This document shows, in pieces, positions 6,060-13,702 of a stretch of DNA of 25,959 nucleotides. A program made the translations under genes and the position numbers. Below the pieces are notes generated by a model. It was given only the letters and a program-made list of their open reading frames with translations. It did not search any database and was not told where the DNA came from. Within the stretch, counting starts at the first letter, position 1, and every line of letters starts with the position of its first letter. This DNA is from DATDPY01 sp964395765 (lineage in GTDB: Bacteria > Bacteroidota > Bacteroidia > Cytophagales > Cyclobacteriaceae), in NCBI GenBank assembly GCA_964395765.1, contig CAYNCU010000025.1, positions 1 to 25,959 on the forward strand. The letters are read 5' to 3'.

Positions 6060-7034
6060 ATGGCATCCGATGATAAAAGACCTTCAAGGAGAAAATTTCT
6101 TGGAAATACACTAAAAATAGGAACTTTTCTTGCTGCCGGAATGACTCCGGCTTTAGGTAACACCGATCCGGAAGAAAAGAAAAAATCCGGTGAAAAAATT
6201 AAAGTGCTGACTGCGGATGGGAAATTAATAGAGATTGACAAGGAACAGACGGAATGTAAAATTAATCCCTGTGAATCCCCAAAAGGCCAGGCTGCACGTG
6301 AGGGAATTCCCGGAAGAAAATTCGTTATGGTAATTGACCTTGCCCGGTGCAAGAATGCCAGGCAATGTATAGCCGGTTGCCAGAAAGGACATCACCTCGC
6401 CGCTGATACAGAGTGGATGAAAGTGTACCTGATGAAGGATAATAAGAGCGGTGAACCCTATTGGAATCCAAGACCCTGCTTTCATTGCGGAGACCCTCCC
6501 TGTGTTAAGGTCTGCCCTGTGGGTGCCACCTTTAAACGGCAGGACGGACTGGTCTTGGTCGATGAAAACCGTTGCATAGGCTGTAAATTCTGTATTGTTG
6601 CCTGCCCCTATTCCGTTCGTGTTTTTAACTGGAAAAAACCGCCCCAATCCCCTGTCAGGGAAGGACAATATTCGCCCGAAACAGGCGATCCTGCCAGGAT
6701 AGGAACAGTGGGGAAATGTGATTTTTGCCCGGACCTGATAAGAAAGGGAAAACTCCCGCATTGTGTAACCAGTTGCCCGATGGGTACTTTGTATTTCGGC
6801 GATTTGAATGAGGATACGGTGACCAATGGAACCGAAACAAGGAGATTTAGTGAATTAATCGCAGAAAGGGCCGGTTACCGGTACCGCGAAGAATTGGGAA
6901 CTCATCCCAGTGTTTATTACCTGCCACCTGTTGATCGTATGTTTGATTATAAAACCGGACTCAAGGATCAGCCGGAAAATCAGATGAAAATATACGATGA
7001 GATCATCCATGACGGTGAACTAAATGAGAATTGA
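6060..7034 (+). CDS. Tat-exported 4Fe-4S ferredoxin-type subunit (NrfC/DsrO/PsrB-like), copy 1
   Basis: This 324-residue protein starts with a Tat signal (SRRKFLGN, then a hydrophobic stretch at 18-32), so it is folded before export. Cysteine motifs in order are: I, Cys97-x2-Ala100-x2-Cys103-x3-Cys107; II, Cys140-x2-Cys143-x4-Cys148-x3-Cys152; III, Cys172-x2-Cys175-x2-Cys178-x3-Cys182; IV, Cys220-x2-Cys223-x11-Cys235-x3-Cys239. This is the four-cluster layout of the electron-transfer subunits that dock on NrfD-type membrane proteins. Motif I lacks its second cysteine, so one cluster may be 3Fe-4S or have another ligand. AAAGGGA at 6051-6057 precedes the start. The next gene, its likely membrane partner, overlaps it by 11 bp. 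No molybdopterin partner is encoded here. Confidence 0.9.
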   Translation: MASDDKRPSRRKFLGNTLKIGTFLAAGMTPALGNTDPEEKKKSGEKIKVLTADGKLIEIDKEQTECKINPCESPKGQAAREGIPGRKFVMVIDLARCKNARQCIAGCQKGHHLAADTEWMKVYLMKDNKSGEPYWNPRPCFHCGDPPCVKVCPVGATFKRQDGLVLVDENRCIGCKFCIVACPYSVRVFNWKKPPQSPVREGQYSPETGDPARIGTVGKCDFCPDLIRKGKLPHCVTSCPMGTLYFGDLNEDTVTNGTETRRFSELIAERAGYRYREELGTHPSVYYLPPVDRMFDYKTGLKDQPENQMKIYDEIIHDGELNEN

Positions 7035-8376
7035 TATGGAAGCGATTGAAAATCGTGATTTAATAAAGGAATTTATCCCCAGGCTGGAAAAACCATCGGT
7101 TAAATGGTATGTATGGACAGCCATATTAATCGCTCTAAACTTATTGGGAATGTTTGCCCTTCTGCATCAATTCCTGAAAGGGCAGATCGTCACCGGAATG
7201 CGAGATTATGTTCCCTGGGGCATATATACAGCCAACTTTGTATTTTTTATGGGGCTAAGTTATGCCGGAGCGCTGATCTCCTGTGGGATGCAATTGTTCA
7301 GGATTCAGTGGGGAAAACCTTTGCTCAGGATGGCGGAATTAATTACGGTTTCTTCACTGATCGTGGGTGCACCTTATATATTGTTCTGCCTGGGCCGGCT
7401 CGACCGGATCTATTTCCTGTTCCTGCATGGCAGAATTCAATCCCCCATCACGTGGGATGTGATCGCCATTACTACCGATCTTGTTTTCTGCATCTCATTT
7501 TTATACATGACCCATATCAAGGACTTTGCAAAACTAAGGGATTATGCGGGAATGAAAGTATCTCCTTGGCGCATGAAATTTTACAGAATTTTGTCTCTCG
7601 GATACCAGGGAAGTCCCCAACAGGAAAAAAACCTGCAACAGGCCCTGGATATTATGGCATTGATTATCATTCCAACGGCTATTATCGCTTATTCACTGCT
7701 TTCGTGGCTCTTCGGAATGAGCTTACGCCCTGGATGGCATAGCACGATCTTCGGACCGTATTTTGTCATTACGGCGGCCTATTCAGGAATTGCTCTTCTG
7801 ATCTTCATAATGTGGATTTACAGGAAAATCTATAAGGTAGATAATTTCATCACCAAAAAGCATTTTAATTACCTTTCGATCGCTCTCCTGCTAATGTGCC
7901 TGTTCTATATCTATTTTTCTTTCAGTGAATACATAACCCAATGGTATAATATTACGGAAACCACATCGAGGCTTTTTGCCAACCTTTTCTTTTCCTCTCA
8001 TTTTGCCTGGCTTTCCGATATTCACATATTATTCACCATGATCATACCTGTTATTGTTTTGTCGTTACCCTGGTTCCGCACGATTAACGGAGTTACTCTG
8101 ATATCTTTCCTGGTGGTTATCGGACTTTGGATCAAGCGGTATCTGATTGTTGTACCGACGCTTGAAACGCCTTTCTTCCCGATACAGGATGTAAGACCGG
8201 CCTGGGCTCATTATTCGGTATCATGGGTGGAGCTGGCCCTTACGATTGCGGGGATTTCGCTCATGATCCTGATATTTAAGATTGCCTCCAAACTGGCTCC
8301 CATTATTCCGGTTTCGGAAATAGAGGATAAACAACATACAAGACCCGTTATGGATTTTAATGTACATGGAAAGTAA
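7024..8376 (+). CDS. NrfD/PsrC-family quinone-interacting membrane subunit, copy 1
   Basis: This 450-residue protein has about ten hydrophobic spans (roughly 28-50, 64-88, 105-125, 143-163, 208-230, 244-268, 282-303, 330-350, 355-378, 400-420). That is the length and span number of the ten-helix NrfD relatives (HybB, DsrP, ActC), not the shorter PsrC type. Family signatures include DYVPWGIYTANFVFF, LGRLDRIYFLF, GRIQSPITWDV, RPGWHSTIFGPYFV and LWIKRYLIVVPTLETPFFP. Such subunits exchange electrons between menaquinol/menaquinone and the docked Fe-S protein. The frame overlaps the Fe-S gene by 11 bp (translational coupling); ATG 7036 is an alternative start. A paralogue lies at 11002-12360. Confidence 0.9.
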   Translation: MRIDMEAIENRDLIKEFIPRLEKPSVKWYVWTAILIALNLLGMFALLHQFLKGQIVTGMRDYVPWGIYTANFVFFMGLSYAGALISCGMQLFRIQWGKPLLRMAELITVSSLIVGAPYILFCLGRLDRIYFLFLHGRIQSPITWDVIAITTDLVFCISFLYMTHIKDFAKLRDYAGMKVSPWRMKFYRILSLGYQGSPQQEKNLQQALDIMALIIIPTAIIAYSLLSWLFGMSLRPGWHSTIFGPYFVITAAYSGIALLIFIMWIYRKIYKVDNFITKKHFNYLSIALLLMCLFYIYFSFSEYITQWYNITETTSRLFANLFFSSHFAWLSDIHILFTMIIPVIVLSLPWFRTINGVTLISFLVVIGLWIKRYLIVVPTLETPFFPIQDVRPAWAHYSVSWVELALTIAGISLMILIFKIASKLAPIIPVSEIEDKQHTRPVMDFNVHGK

Positions 8377-8397
8377 TTTAAATTTGGATATACGGAT

Positions 8398-9288
8398 ATG
8401 AAACCGGAAATAAAATATAGATCGCTGATTCTGGCTATTTCGCTTTTCTGTTTCATTACGACAGAAATTTATGCCCAGGACAGTGGAACGAAGGAAAGAA
8501 CCCGGTTAACACTTAGCTATGAGAAGCTGGGGAATAACGATAAGAAGCTTAAGGTGAGCCTCACGGCAGGAAGAGGAAGGGAATTACAAAGAATTGAAGG
8601 TGCTACCATTTTTTTATCCGAATCGGCCAATGATTCCACTTATACCCTGGCAGAAATTACAACCGATGCCCACGGTACATCCGAACTGGATATTAAGTCA
8701 GGTTACCCTTTCATTAAGGATAATGACGGATTTACATCATTCTCGGCGACTTATGCAGGAGACGATCATTTCAGGAAAAGCAGCAGCGAAATAACGATTA
8801 AAGATGTCCAACTGGAATTGAATGCAACAGAGGAGGATTCTGTAAAATCAGTCAGTGTTTTTGCTTACGAAATCGATAATTCCGGTGCCAGAATTCCTGT
8901 GGAAGGGCTTGATATTAATGTCGGTGTAAGGAGATTATTCAGTATACTGCAGATCGGACAAATTCAAACCGATGCCGACGGAAAAGGAAGCATTGAATTT
9001 CCGAATAATATTCCCGGGGATTCGCTGGGAATGCTGGTTGTTTTGGCGAAAATAGATGATAATGAATATTACGGGACCGTTAATTCTCAGAAAACAATGC
9101 AGTGGGGTTTGCCGGTTTCCTATGCGGTGAAACCCTTGCCTCGTCAATTGTGGTCCAATGAAGCGCCTCTCTGGATGATAATTTCCGTGTTTCTTGTACT
9201 TTCTGCTGCCTGGTTTCATTTTGTTATGGCCATTATTCGCGTGGTGCGGGTAAAGAAGGCGACCGATAAAACAATTGTGGTGAATTAG
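8398..9288 (+). CDS. Ig-like, C-terminally membrane-anchored protein, long paralogue
   Basis: This is a 296-residue protein I cannot assign to a named family. A signal peptide ends IYA-26. Two beta-rich repeats follow: one at about 35-140 (IEGATIFLSE, TDAHGTSELDI, FSATYAGDDHFRKS) and one at about 145-245 (GLDINVGV, TDADGKGSIEFPNNIPGD, KIDDNEYYGT). Both have the look of bacterial Ig-like or CarboxypepD-regulatory-like domains. One membrane span (about 258-283) and a basic tail end the protein, placing the beta domains in the periplasm. It sits between the NrfD gene and a cytochrome c gene, and the same gene order recurs in the second cluster, so it is probably a structural subunit of the NrfD/Fe-S complex. 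No metal or heme motif is visible. Confidence 0.75.
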   Translation: MKPEIKYRSLILAISLFCFITTEIYAQDSGTKERTRLTLSYEKLGNNDKKLKVSLTAGRGRELQRIEGATIFLSESANDSTYTLAEITTDAHGTSELDIKSGYPFIKDNDGFTSFSATYAGDDHFRKSSSEITIKDVQLELNATEEDSVKSVSVFAYEIDNSGARIPVEGLDINVGVRRLFSILQIGQIQTDADGKGSIEFPNNIPGDSLGMLVVLAKIDDNEYYGTVNSQKTMQWGLPVSYAVKPLPRQLWSNEAPLWMIISVFLVLSAAWFHFVMAIIRVVRVKKATDKTIVVN

Positions 9289-9334
9289 TAACATTGGCAA
9301 AGAAATTGTATATTAAAATTAAATAATTATAAAA

Positions 9335-9340
9335 AGGAGG
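9335..9340 (+). promoter_or_regulatory. Strong Shine-Dalgarno of the monoheme cytochrome c
   Basis: AGGAGG lies 5 nt before ATG 9346. This perfect core is unusual beside the weak ribosome sites of the other genes here. It suggests that this last gene is translated at a higher level than the membrane subunits, as fits a soluble carrier. Confidence 0.6.
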
Positions 9341-9345
9341 TTTAT

Positions 9346-9765
9346 ATGAAAACTAAATTTTCGATGATTTTTGGAGGGGTCCTGGTAATGGCCTTTGCTT
9401 TGATATTATTATCCTTTACCTATCCTGCAAAAAAATTAGACGACTGGGTGGTTCCTGAAAAATATAAAACCATGAAAAACCCATATGCGGGTAAAAAGGA
9501 TGCCGACCAGATCGGTAAAAATCTTTTCAAAATGCATTGCGCTTCCTGTCATGGTAAAGAAGGCCATGGCGATGGTACAAAAGCAGCAATGCTTCAAACT
9601 GATCTGCGGGACTTTGCCAGCAGTGAAGTTCAGTCACAGACCGATGGCACTTTATATTATAAAGCCATAATCGGGAAGGATGAAATGCCGAACTTCGAAA
9701 AGAAAATAACTTCGGAAGAAGATCGTTGGATGTTAATTAATTATTTAAGAACCTTGAAACAATAA
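9346..9765 (+). CDS. Monoheme class I cytochrome c, copy 1
   Basis: This 139-residue protein has an N-terminal hydrophobic segment (6-25, signal or anchor) and a class I cytochrome c domain. The heme site is Cys65-Ala-Ser-Cys68-His69 and the probable axial Met is Met114 in GKDEMPNFEKK. The C-terminal helix EEDRWMLINYLRTL is typical. The sequence WVVPEKYKTMKNPYAGKKD before the domain is shared with the paralogue at 9969-10370. As last gene of the plus operon it is the likely periplasmic electron acceptor of the NrfD/Fe-S module. A hairpin terminator follows at 9788-9813. Confidence 0.92.
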   Translation: MKTKFSMIFGGVLVMAFALILLSFTYPAKKLDDWVVPEKYKTMKNPYAGKKDADQIGKNLFKMHCASCHGKEGHGDGTKAAMLQTDLRDFASSEVQSQTDGTLYYKAIIGKDEMPNFEKKITSEEDRWMLINYLRTLKQ

Positions 9766-9787
9766 TTAATATCTTCTAATTAAATAG

Positions 9788-9813
9788 AAAAGGAGGGAAT
9801 TTTTCCTCCTTTT
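9788..9813 (+). terminator. Rho-independent terminator of the plus-strand operon
   Basis: AAAAGGAGG (9788-9796) pairs with CCTCCTTTT (9805-9813) around an 8-nt loop and runs into a T tract. It lies 23 bp after the cytochrome c stop and closes the operon. Confidence 0.8.
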
Positions 9814-9908
9814 TTATTTATTTAACATTGAAAGATTTATGAATATTAAAAATTAAAATTGCCGGTCCATTGAACAATATTAGTATCAATAATCAGGATT
9901 TCAATTTT

Positions 9909-9946
9909 AAAAAATAAAAAAATGAGGATATGTTTTATATCCTCAT
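9909..9946 (-). terminator. Rho-independent terminator of the minus-strand cluster
   Basis: ATGAGGATAT (9922-9931) and ATATCCTCAT (9937-9946) form a perfect 10-bp stem with a 5-nt loop. On the minus strand the stem is followed by a long T-rich tract (A-rich on plus, 9909-9921). It lies 23 bp beyond the stop of the second cytochrome c and faces the plus-strand terminator. Confidence 0.8.
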
Positions 9947-9968
9947 CGAAGCAGTTAATTTAAAAAAT

Positions 9969-10370
9969 CTATAACTTTTTAATATAATTTACCAATAACC
10001 AGCGGTCTTGCTCGGAAGGTATCTTTTTCTCAAAACTGGGCATATCCCCTTTTCCAAAGACCGTTTTATAGTAAACAGATCCATCCGGTTCTGCTTTAAA
10101 TTTACTTGATGTTAAATCCGAAACTTTTGTTTTTAGCGTTGCCGCCTTGGTTCCGTCGCCTTTTCCCTTAGTACCATGGCAAGACCTGCAATGTGTTATA
10201 AACAGCCTCTTGCCGTCCTGGTCTTCGTCTTTATTATTGGCATAGGGATTTTTCATTTTTAAATATTTTTCAGGAACCGGCCATTTATCATCCTGATTGA
10301 TTTTATTTTTCATCGAAAATAATATTAACGATGCGCAAATAAAGAATGAAATTATTATAATATTTTTCAT
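9969..10370 (-). CDS. Monoheme class I cytochrome c, copy 2
   Basis: This 133-residue protein is a close paralogue of the cytochrome at 9346-9765. Shared segments include KMKNPYA, HC.SCHG, GDGTKAA and EDRW/QDRW near the C-terminus. The N-terminus (4-20) is a hydrophobic signal or anchor. Heme site: Cys61-Arg-Ser-Cys64-His65; probable axial ligand Met110 in GKGDMPSFEKK. It is the last gene of the minus-strand cluster, 46 bp after the Ig-like gene, and is followed by its own terminator. Likely a periplasmic electron carrier. Confidence 0.92.
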   Translation of the reverse strand: MKNIIIISFFICASLILFSMKNKINQDDKWPVPEKYLKMKNPYANNKDEDQDGKRLFITHCRSCHGTKGKGDGTKAATLKTKVSDLTSSKFKAEPDGSVYYKTVFGKGDMPSFEKKIPSEQDRWLLVNYIKKL

Positions 10371-10416
10371 AGGCTTTTAATAAATAGTATGTAAAATTTA
10401 ATCTATCGATAGTAAA

Positions 10417-10989
10417 TTATATCCTGCTGATTTTATATATTCTGAGGAAGACAAAAATAATTATGCCCCATGTAACGGCGATCAGACCATTTACCAATAA
10501 CAATAAAGAGATAGGCGCATTTGCGCTTGCTGCCCAAAGCGTTCTTTTATTTTCAGAGTGATCCATAAGCAAAGGGACTCCCCAATTAATTACTTTACTT
10601 ACTTCCGTTTTGGCATAAGTATCAGAATCCTGAATTTTAACTATGATTTTTACATTCCCCAATGTATCTCCAGGAAGATCATTCGGGAACTCAACACTCG
10701 CTTCTCCATTTTCATCTGTTGTGCTGAAGACATCCCCAATCGGAAGGGGACTAAAACTCCTGTCTACATAAAAATAAAGGTCAAGATCAGGAATCGGTTT
10801 TCCTACTGCCTCATTATTATATTCAAATGCCTGAGCCGTAATTAGTTTTTTATCACCCTGTTTATGAAAATTAAGTTTAATTATCGCAGGCTTGTTTTGC
10901 GCTCTCAACTGAAAAATACCACAAAAAATAAATGAAGCCACTAAAAATATTTTTATTAAACACAGGTTATTTATTTTTTTAATCATCAT
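10417..10989 (-). CDS. Ig-like, C-terminally membrane-anchored protein, short paralogue
   Basis: This 190-residue protein has a signal peptide (1-30, ending LRA), one beta-rich domain (about 35-145) and one C-terminal span (about 158-182). It aligns with the C-terminal half of the 296-residue protein at 8398-9288: compare PIGDVFSTTDENGEASVEFPN and INWGVP here with QIGQIQTDADGKGSIEFPN and MQWGLP there. The first Ig-like repeat of the long copy is absent. It lies between NrfD copy 2 (12-bp gap) and cytochrome c copy 2, in the same order as in the plus operon. Family unrecognised; probably an accessory subunit. Confidence 0.75.
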   Translation of the reverse strand: MMIKKINNLCLIKIFLVASFIFCGIFQLRAQNKPAIIKLNFHKQGDKKLITAQAFEYNNEAVGKPIPDLDLYFYVDRSFSPLPIGDVFSTTDENGEASVEFPNDLPGDTLGNVKIIVKIQDSDTYAKTEVSKVINWGVPLLMDHSENKRTLWAASANAPISLLLLVNGLIAVTWGIIIFVFLRIYKISRI

Positions 10990-11001
10990 TTTTTTAATGA
11001 T

Positions 11002-12360
11002 TTAGTTAGTCTGAAGTTTGATGGCCCCTTCTTTTTCTTCTTTAATCTCCCATATTGGCACGACAGGAAATAGCTTTATTAAAATAGTCATTATCAATAA
11101 TACCCCCGCAAAGGAAGCGCAAGTGATAGCCCATTCTTCCCAAGTTGGAATGTAATGTAAATAGGAAGAGGGGACGTCCTCAATAGGCAAATAAGTATGC
11201 TGAAGGGCAGGAACAACAATCAGAAATCTTTTCAACCATGCGCCAAGGATGACTAAAAACGAAATCAACAAAGCCGGCAATGGTTTTCTGAAAGGCCTTA
11301 TGAGAAGTAATATAATTGGTAGTATTAGTCCTGTAATCTGAACAAACCAGTAAATAGGGGCATATTTCCCTGAAAATAGCCCGGTTATGAGCTGCCCTTC
11401 CACGCCAACCATTTTAAATGCCGGCGCCAGATATTCATTAATATTAAAATAGAGGTAAACCAGGGACAAGAGGACCAGCAATTTACTCATATTGTCAAAA
11501 TGAAGATCTGTAATATAATCACTCAATTTTAAAAATTTTCTTATATAAAACATGGCAACAATAATGCAGGCAGCCCCTACCATAAAGGCCCCGGAAACAA
11601 AATAAGGACCCAGATTAGTGCTGTCCCATCCGGGTCGCCAGGTAGTGGCGAACAACCATGAGGTGACCGTATGAATCGCAAAAGCGACAGGAATAACCAG
11701 AATTCCGAGTATTGCTGTTATTTGTTTCAGGATTTTAAATTGATCTTTCTTGAATTTCCAGTTGAAAGATAAAATGGTGTAAAGTTTTTTCTGCCATTTG
11801 GGAACGTTAGTCAATTTATCACGACAGAGGGCGATGTCTGGAAGTAAGGATACAAATAGCAATAAAAAACTAATCATCAGATAAGTAGTGATGACAATTA
11901 CATCCCAAATGATCGGGGACTGAATTCTTCCATATCTGAACACATTAAAAAATCTGTCCGGTCGACCCATATCAATTATAATAGTCATGGCAGCACAGAT
12001 GATAGCGGCTACCGCTATTATTTCTGATATTCGGTTGAGCGGTGTGGCCCACGTAGCTTTGGAAAGTTTTAATATTGAGCTGACCAGGGATCCTACAAGA
12101 CTTACGGCTACAAAAAAAACGAAATTAGAAATATAAATTCCCCATGAAGTATAATCCCGCATGGCAGTTACGATCAAGCCATATCGTAATTGACGATAAT
12201 AAGCATAAGCCCCAATCAGTATGACAACAAGCAGTATGGCGACCCAGATTTTTAATCGTTTGCTGGGTTTATCTATATGATTAAGTAAATCCTTTTCTAT
12301 AAGATCGCTGTCCTTTTCCGACAATTCAATTTTATCGAGCTTTGTAATTATATCATTCAT
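11002..12360 (-). CDS. NrfD/PsrC-family quinone-interacting membrane subunit, copy 2
   Basis: This 452-residue, roughly ten-span protein is a paralogue of the one at 7024-8376. Shared signatures are DYTSWGIYISNFVFF, MGRPDRFFNVF, GRIQSPIIWDV, RPGWDSTNLGPYFV and AWLKRFLIVVPAL. It has a longer acidic cytoplasmic N-terminus (about 35 residues before the first span). It follows the Fe-S gene by 10 bp and precedes the short Ig-like gene by 12 bp. Expected role: moving electrons between menaquinone and the Fe-S partner. Direction of flow and final partner are not visible from sequence. Confidence 0.9.
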   Translation of the reverse strand: MNDIITKLDKIELSEKDSDLIEKDLLNHIDKPSKRLKIWVAILLVVILIGAYAYYRQLRYGLIVTAMRDYTSWGIYISNFVFFVAVSLVGSLVSSILKLSKATWATPLNRISEIIAVAAIICAAMTIIIDMGRPDRFFNVFRYGRIQSPIIWDVIVITTYLMISFLLLFVSLLPDIALCRDKLTNVPKWQKKLYTILSFNWKFKKDQFKILKQITAILGILVIPVAFAIHTVTSWLFATTWRPGWDSTNLGPYFVSGAFMVGAACIIVAMFYIRKFLKLSDYITDLHFDNMSKLLVLLSLVYLYFNINEYLAPAFKMVGVEGQLITGLFSGKYAPIYWFVQITGLILPIILLLIRPFRKPLPALLISFLVILGAWLKRFLIVVPALQHTYLPIEDVPSSYLHYIPTWEEWAITCASFAGVLLIMTILIKLFPVVPIWEIKEEKEGAIKLQTN

Positions 12361-12370
12361 GTTAAAAAAA

Positions 12371-13279
12371 TTAAGAATTTACATTTTCCCGATTATCCTC
12401 AAACGGAAATAGCCGGTCTACCGGGGGCAGGTAATATATATTAGGTTTAGTTCCAAGTTCTTCCATATACCGGTACCCTCCCTTATCACGCAATAATTTA
12501 CTGAGCCGGAAAGTTTCAGAACCATTGGTAACACTGTCTTCAAGGGCATTCCCGAAAAACAAAGTACCGTTTGGGCAAGATGTTACACAAGGTGGTAATT
12601 TATTCTCTTTAAGCATATCGGGACAAAAATCACATTTTTCGACCGTACCTCTTCTGGCGGGAACACTGGTTTCTGGTGAATAATCTTTCAAGGATGTTTT
12701 TGAATTAGGAGGCTCTCCCCAGTTAAATACCCTGGCAGAGTAGGGACATGCCGCCATACAAAATCTACATCCGATGCAACGTGTATTATCAATTAATACA
12801 ATATTATCGCTGCGTTTGAATGTGGCGCCTACCGGGCAAACCTTTACACAAGGCGGGTTATCACATTGAAAACATTTTTTCGGCATCCAATAAGGAGAGG
12901 ATTTCGGATTATCCTGCATTTTCAGTACCTTGATAAAAGGGTGGTCCCAATTTAAATTATGATGTTTGGCGCAGCCTTCAACACATTTTCTTGCATCCCG
13001 GCACCTTGATAGGTCAACTACAAGAACAAACTTTTTCCCCGGAATCCCTTTCCTGGCTTTTTGTAATGATTCGGGAACAATGTACTTTTCTTCCACCTCA
13101 GATTTCAATACAGTAACTAGTTTTCCATCCGGCGTTAATGTTGTAATTTTCTCATCCTTTCTAAACCTGTTGATTAATCCGGAAATTATTTTATTGGAAG
13201 CTACGGCTCCAATTCCGCCAGTCAGGAATAGTTTAAAAAACTTACGTCTTTCTGAAGGGTTTATTTTTTCTCTTTTCAT
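12371..13279 (-). CDS. Tat-exported 4Fe-4S ferredoxin-type subunit, copy 2
   Basis: This 302-residue paralogue of the Fe-S protein at 6060-7034 starts with a Tat signal (SERRKFFKLFL, residues 9-19). The Cys motifs are: I, Cys93-x2-Ala96-x2-Cys99-x3-Cys103; II, Cys136, 139, 144, 148; III, Cys168, 171, 174, 178; IV, Cys216, 219, 231, 235. Motif I lacks the same cysteine as copy 1, again with Ala and followed by His-His (AKHHN), so the change is a family trait rather than a mutation. The protein is 22 residues shorter at the ends. It is the first gene of the minus cluster; two FNR-like boxes lie 155-210 bp upstream. Confidence 0.9.
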   Translation of the reverse strand: MKREKINPSERRKFFKLFLTGGIGAVASNKIISGLINRFRKDEKITTLTPDGKLVTVLKSEVEEKYIVPESLQKARKGIPGKKFVLVVDLSRCRDARKCVEGCAKHHNLNWDHPFIKVLKMQDNPKSSPYWMPKKCFQCDNPPCVKVCPVGATFKRSDNIVLIDNTRCIGCRFCMAACPYSARVFNWGEPPNSKTSLKDYSPETSVPARRGTVEKCDFCPDMLKENKLPPCVTSCPNGTLFFGNALEDSVTNGSETFRLSKLLRDKGGYRYMEELGTKPNIYYLPPVDRLFPFEDNRENVNS

Positions 13280-13433
13280 TTCTAAAAATGATAAAAAATT
13301 GTATCAGAAAAATAACTTGAATTTCAATTAAATTTTAAAAAAAAGGCTGCTTAATTGAATTATATTGGGATAAGATTTTAAAATCTATTTTTAAATTTAA
13401 AAACTTTAAACAATTAAAATAAGGCAGATATCC

Positions 13434-13447
13434 ATGATTTAAATCAA
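13434..13447. promoter_or_regulatory. FNR-like box A
   Basis: ATGATTTAAATCAA matches TTGAT-N4-ATCAA at 9 of 10 bases and contains the 12-bp palindrome TGATTTAAATCA. It lies 155 bp upstream of the Fe-S gene start (13279, minus). Confidence 0.6.
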
Positions 13448-13475
13448 CCAAAATTTATCGTAGAGGTAAATTTTT

Positions 13476-13489
13476 ATGATAAATATCAA
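13476..13489. promoter_or_regulatory. FNR-like box B
   Basis: ATGATAAATATCAA matches the FNR consensus at 9 of 10 bases. Its centre is 42 bp (four helical turns) from box A. It could serve the minus-strand Fe-S cluster, the plus-strand gene at 13703 (213 bp to the start), or both. Confidence 0.6.
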
Positions 13490-13702
13490 CAAGGCTCAAA
13501 AATTGCCGGATTTTAAATAATTTATTAAAAAGGAGAATATAAAAAGGGCTAAAATGACACGCATTTATTGAACGGGTTTTTGATAATAAATATTTATTAA
13601 TTTCCTGTTATCTAATTGATTTTTAAGTATTTTTCTTTAAATTATACTGTAACCGGTATAAGAATTTTTAGTGGAGAATATTAACCTTAAAATATTCCCA
13701 AT

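Larger units (their letters stand above)
13280..13702. promoter_or_regulatory. AT-rich divergent regulatory region
   Basis: This 423-bp, very AT-rich gap lies between the minus-strand Fe-S gene and the plus-strand membrane-protein gene. It contains two strong FNR-like boxes whose centres are 42 bp apart. I see no credible small gene. An AAAAAGGAGA at 13528-13537 is followed only by a very short frame. No clear TAnnTTTG element was found on either strand. Confidence 0.6.

Noticed and set aside
6225..6761. A 178-codon open frame opposite the Fe-S gene.
   Set aside because: It is antisense to conserved cysteine motifs, has no recognisable domain and no ribosome site.
7104..7742. A 212-codon open frame inside the NrfD gene on the same strand in another frame.
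   Set aside because: It lies wholly within a well-supported NrfD-family gene, has no signal or domain of its own, and its composition is that of an out-of-frame reading.
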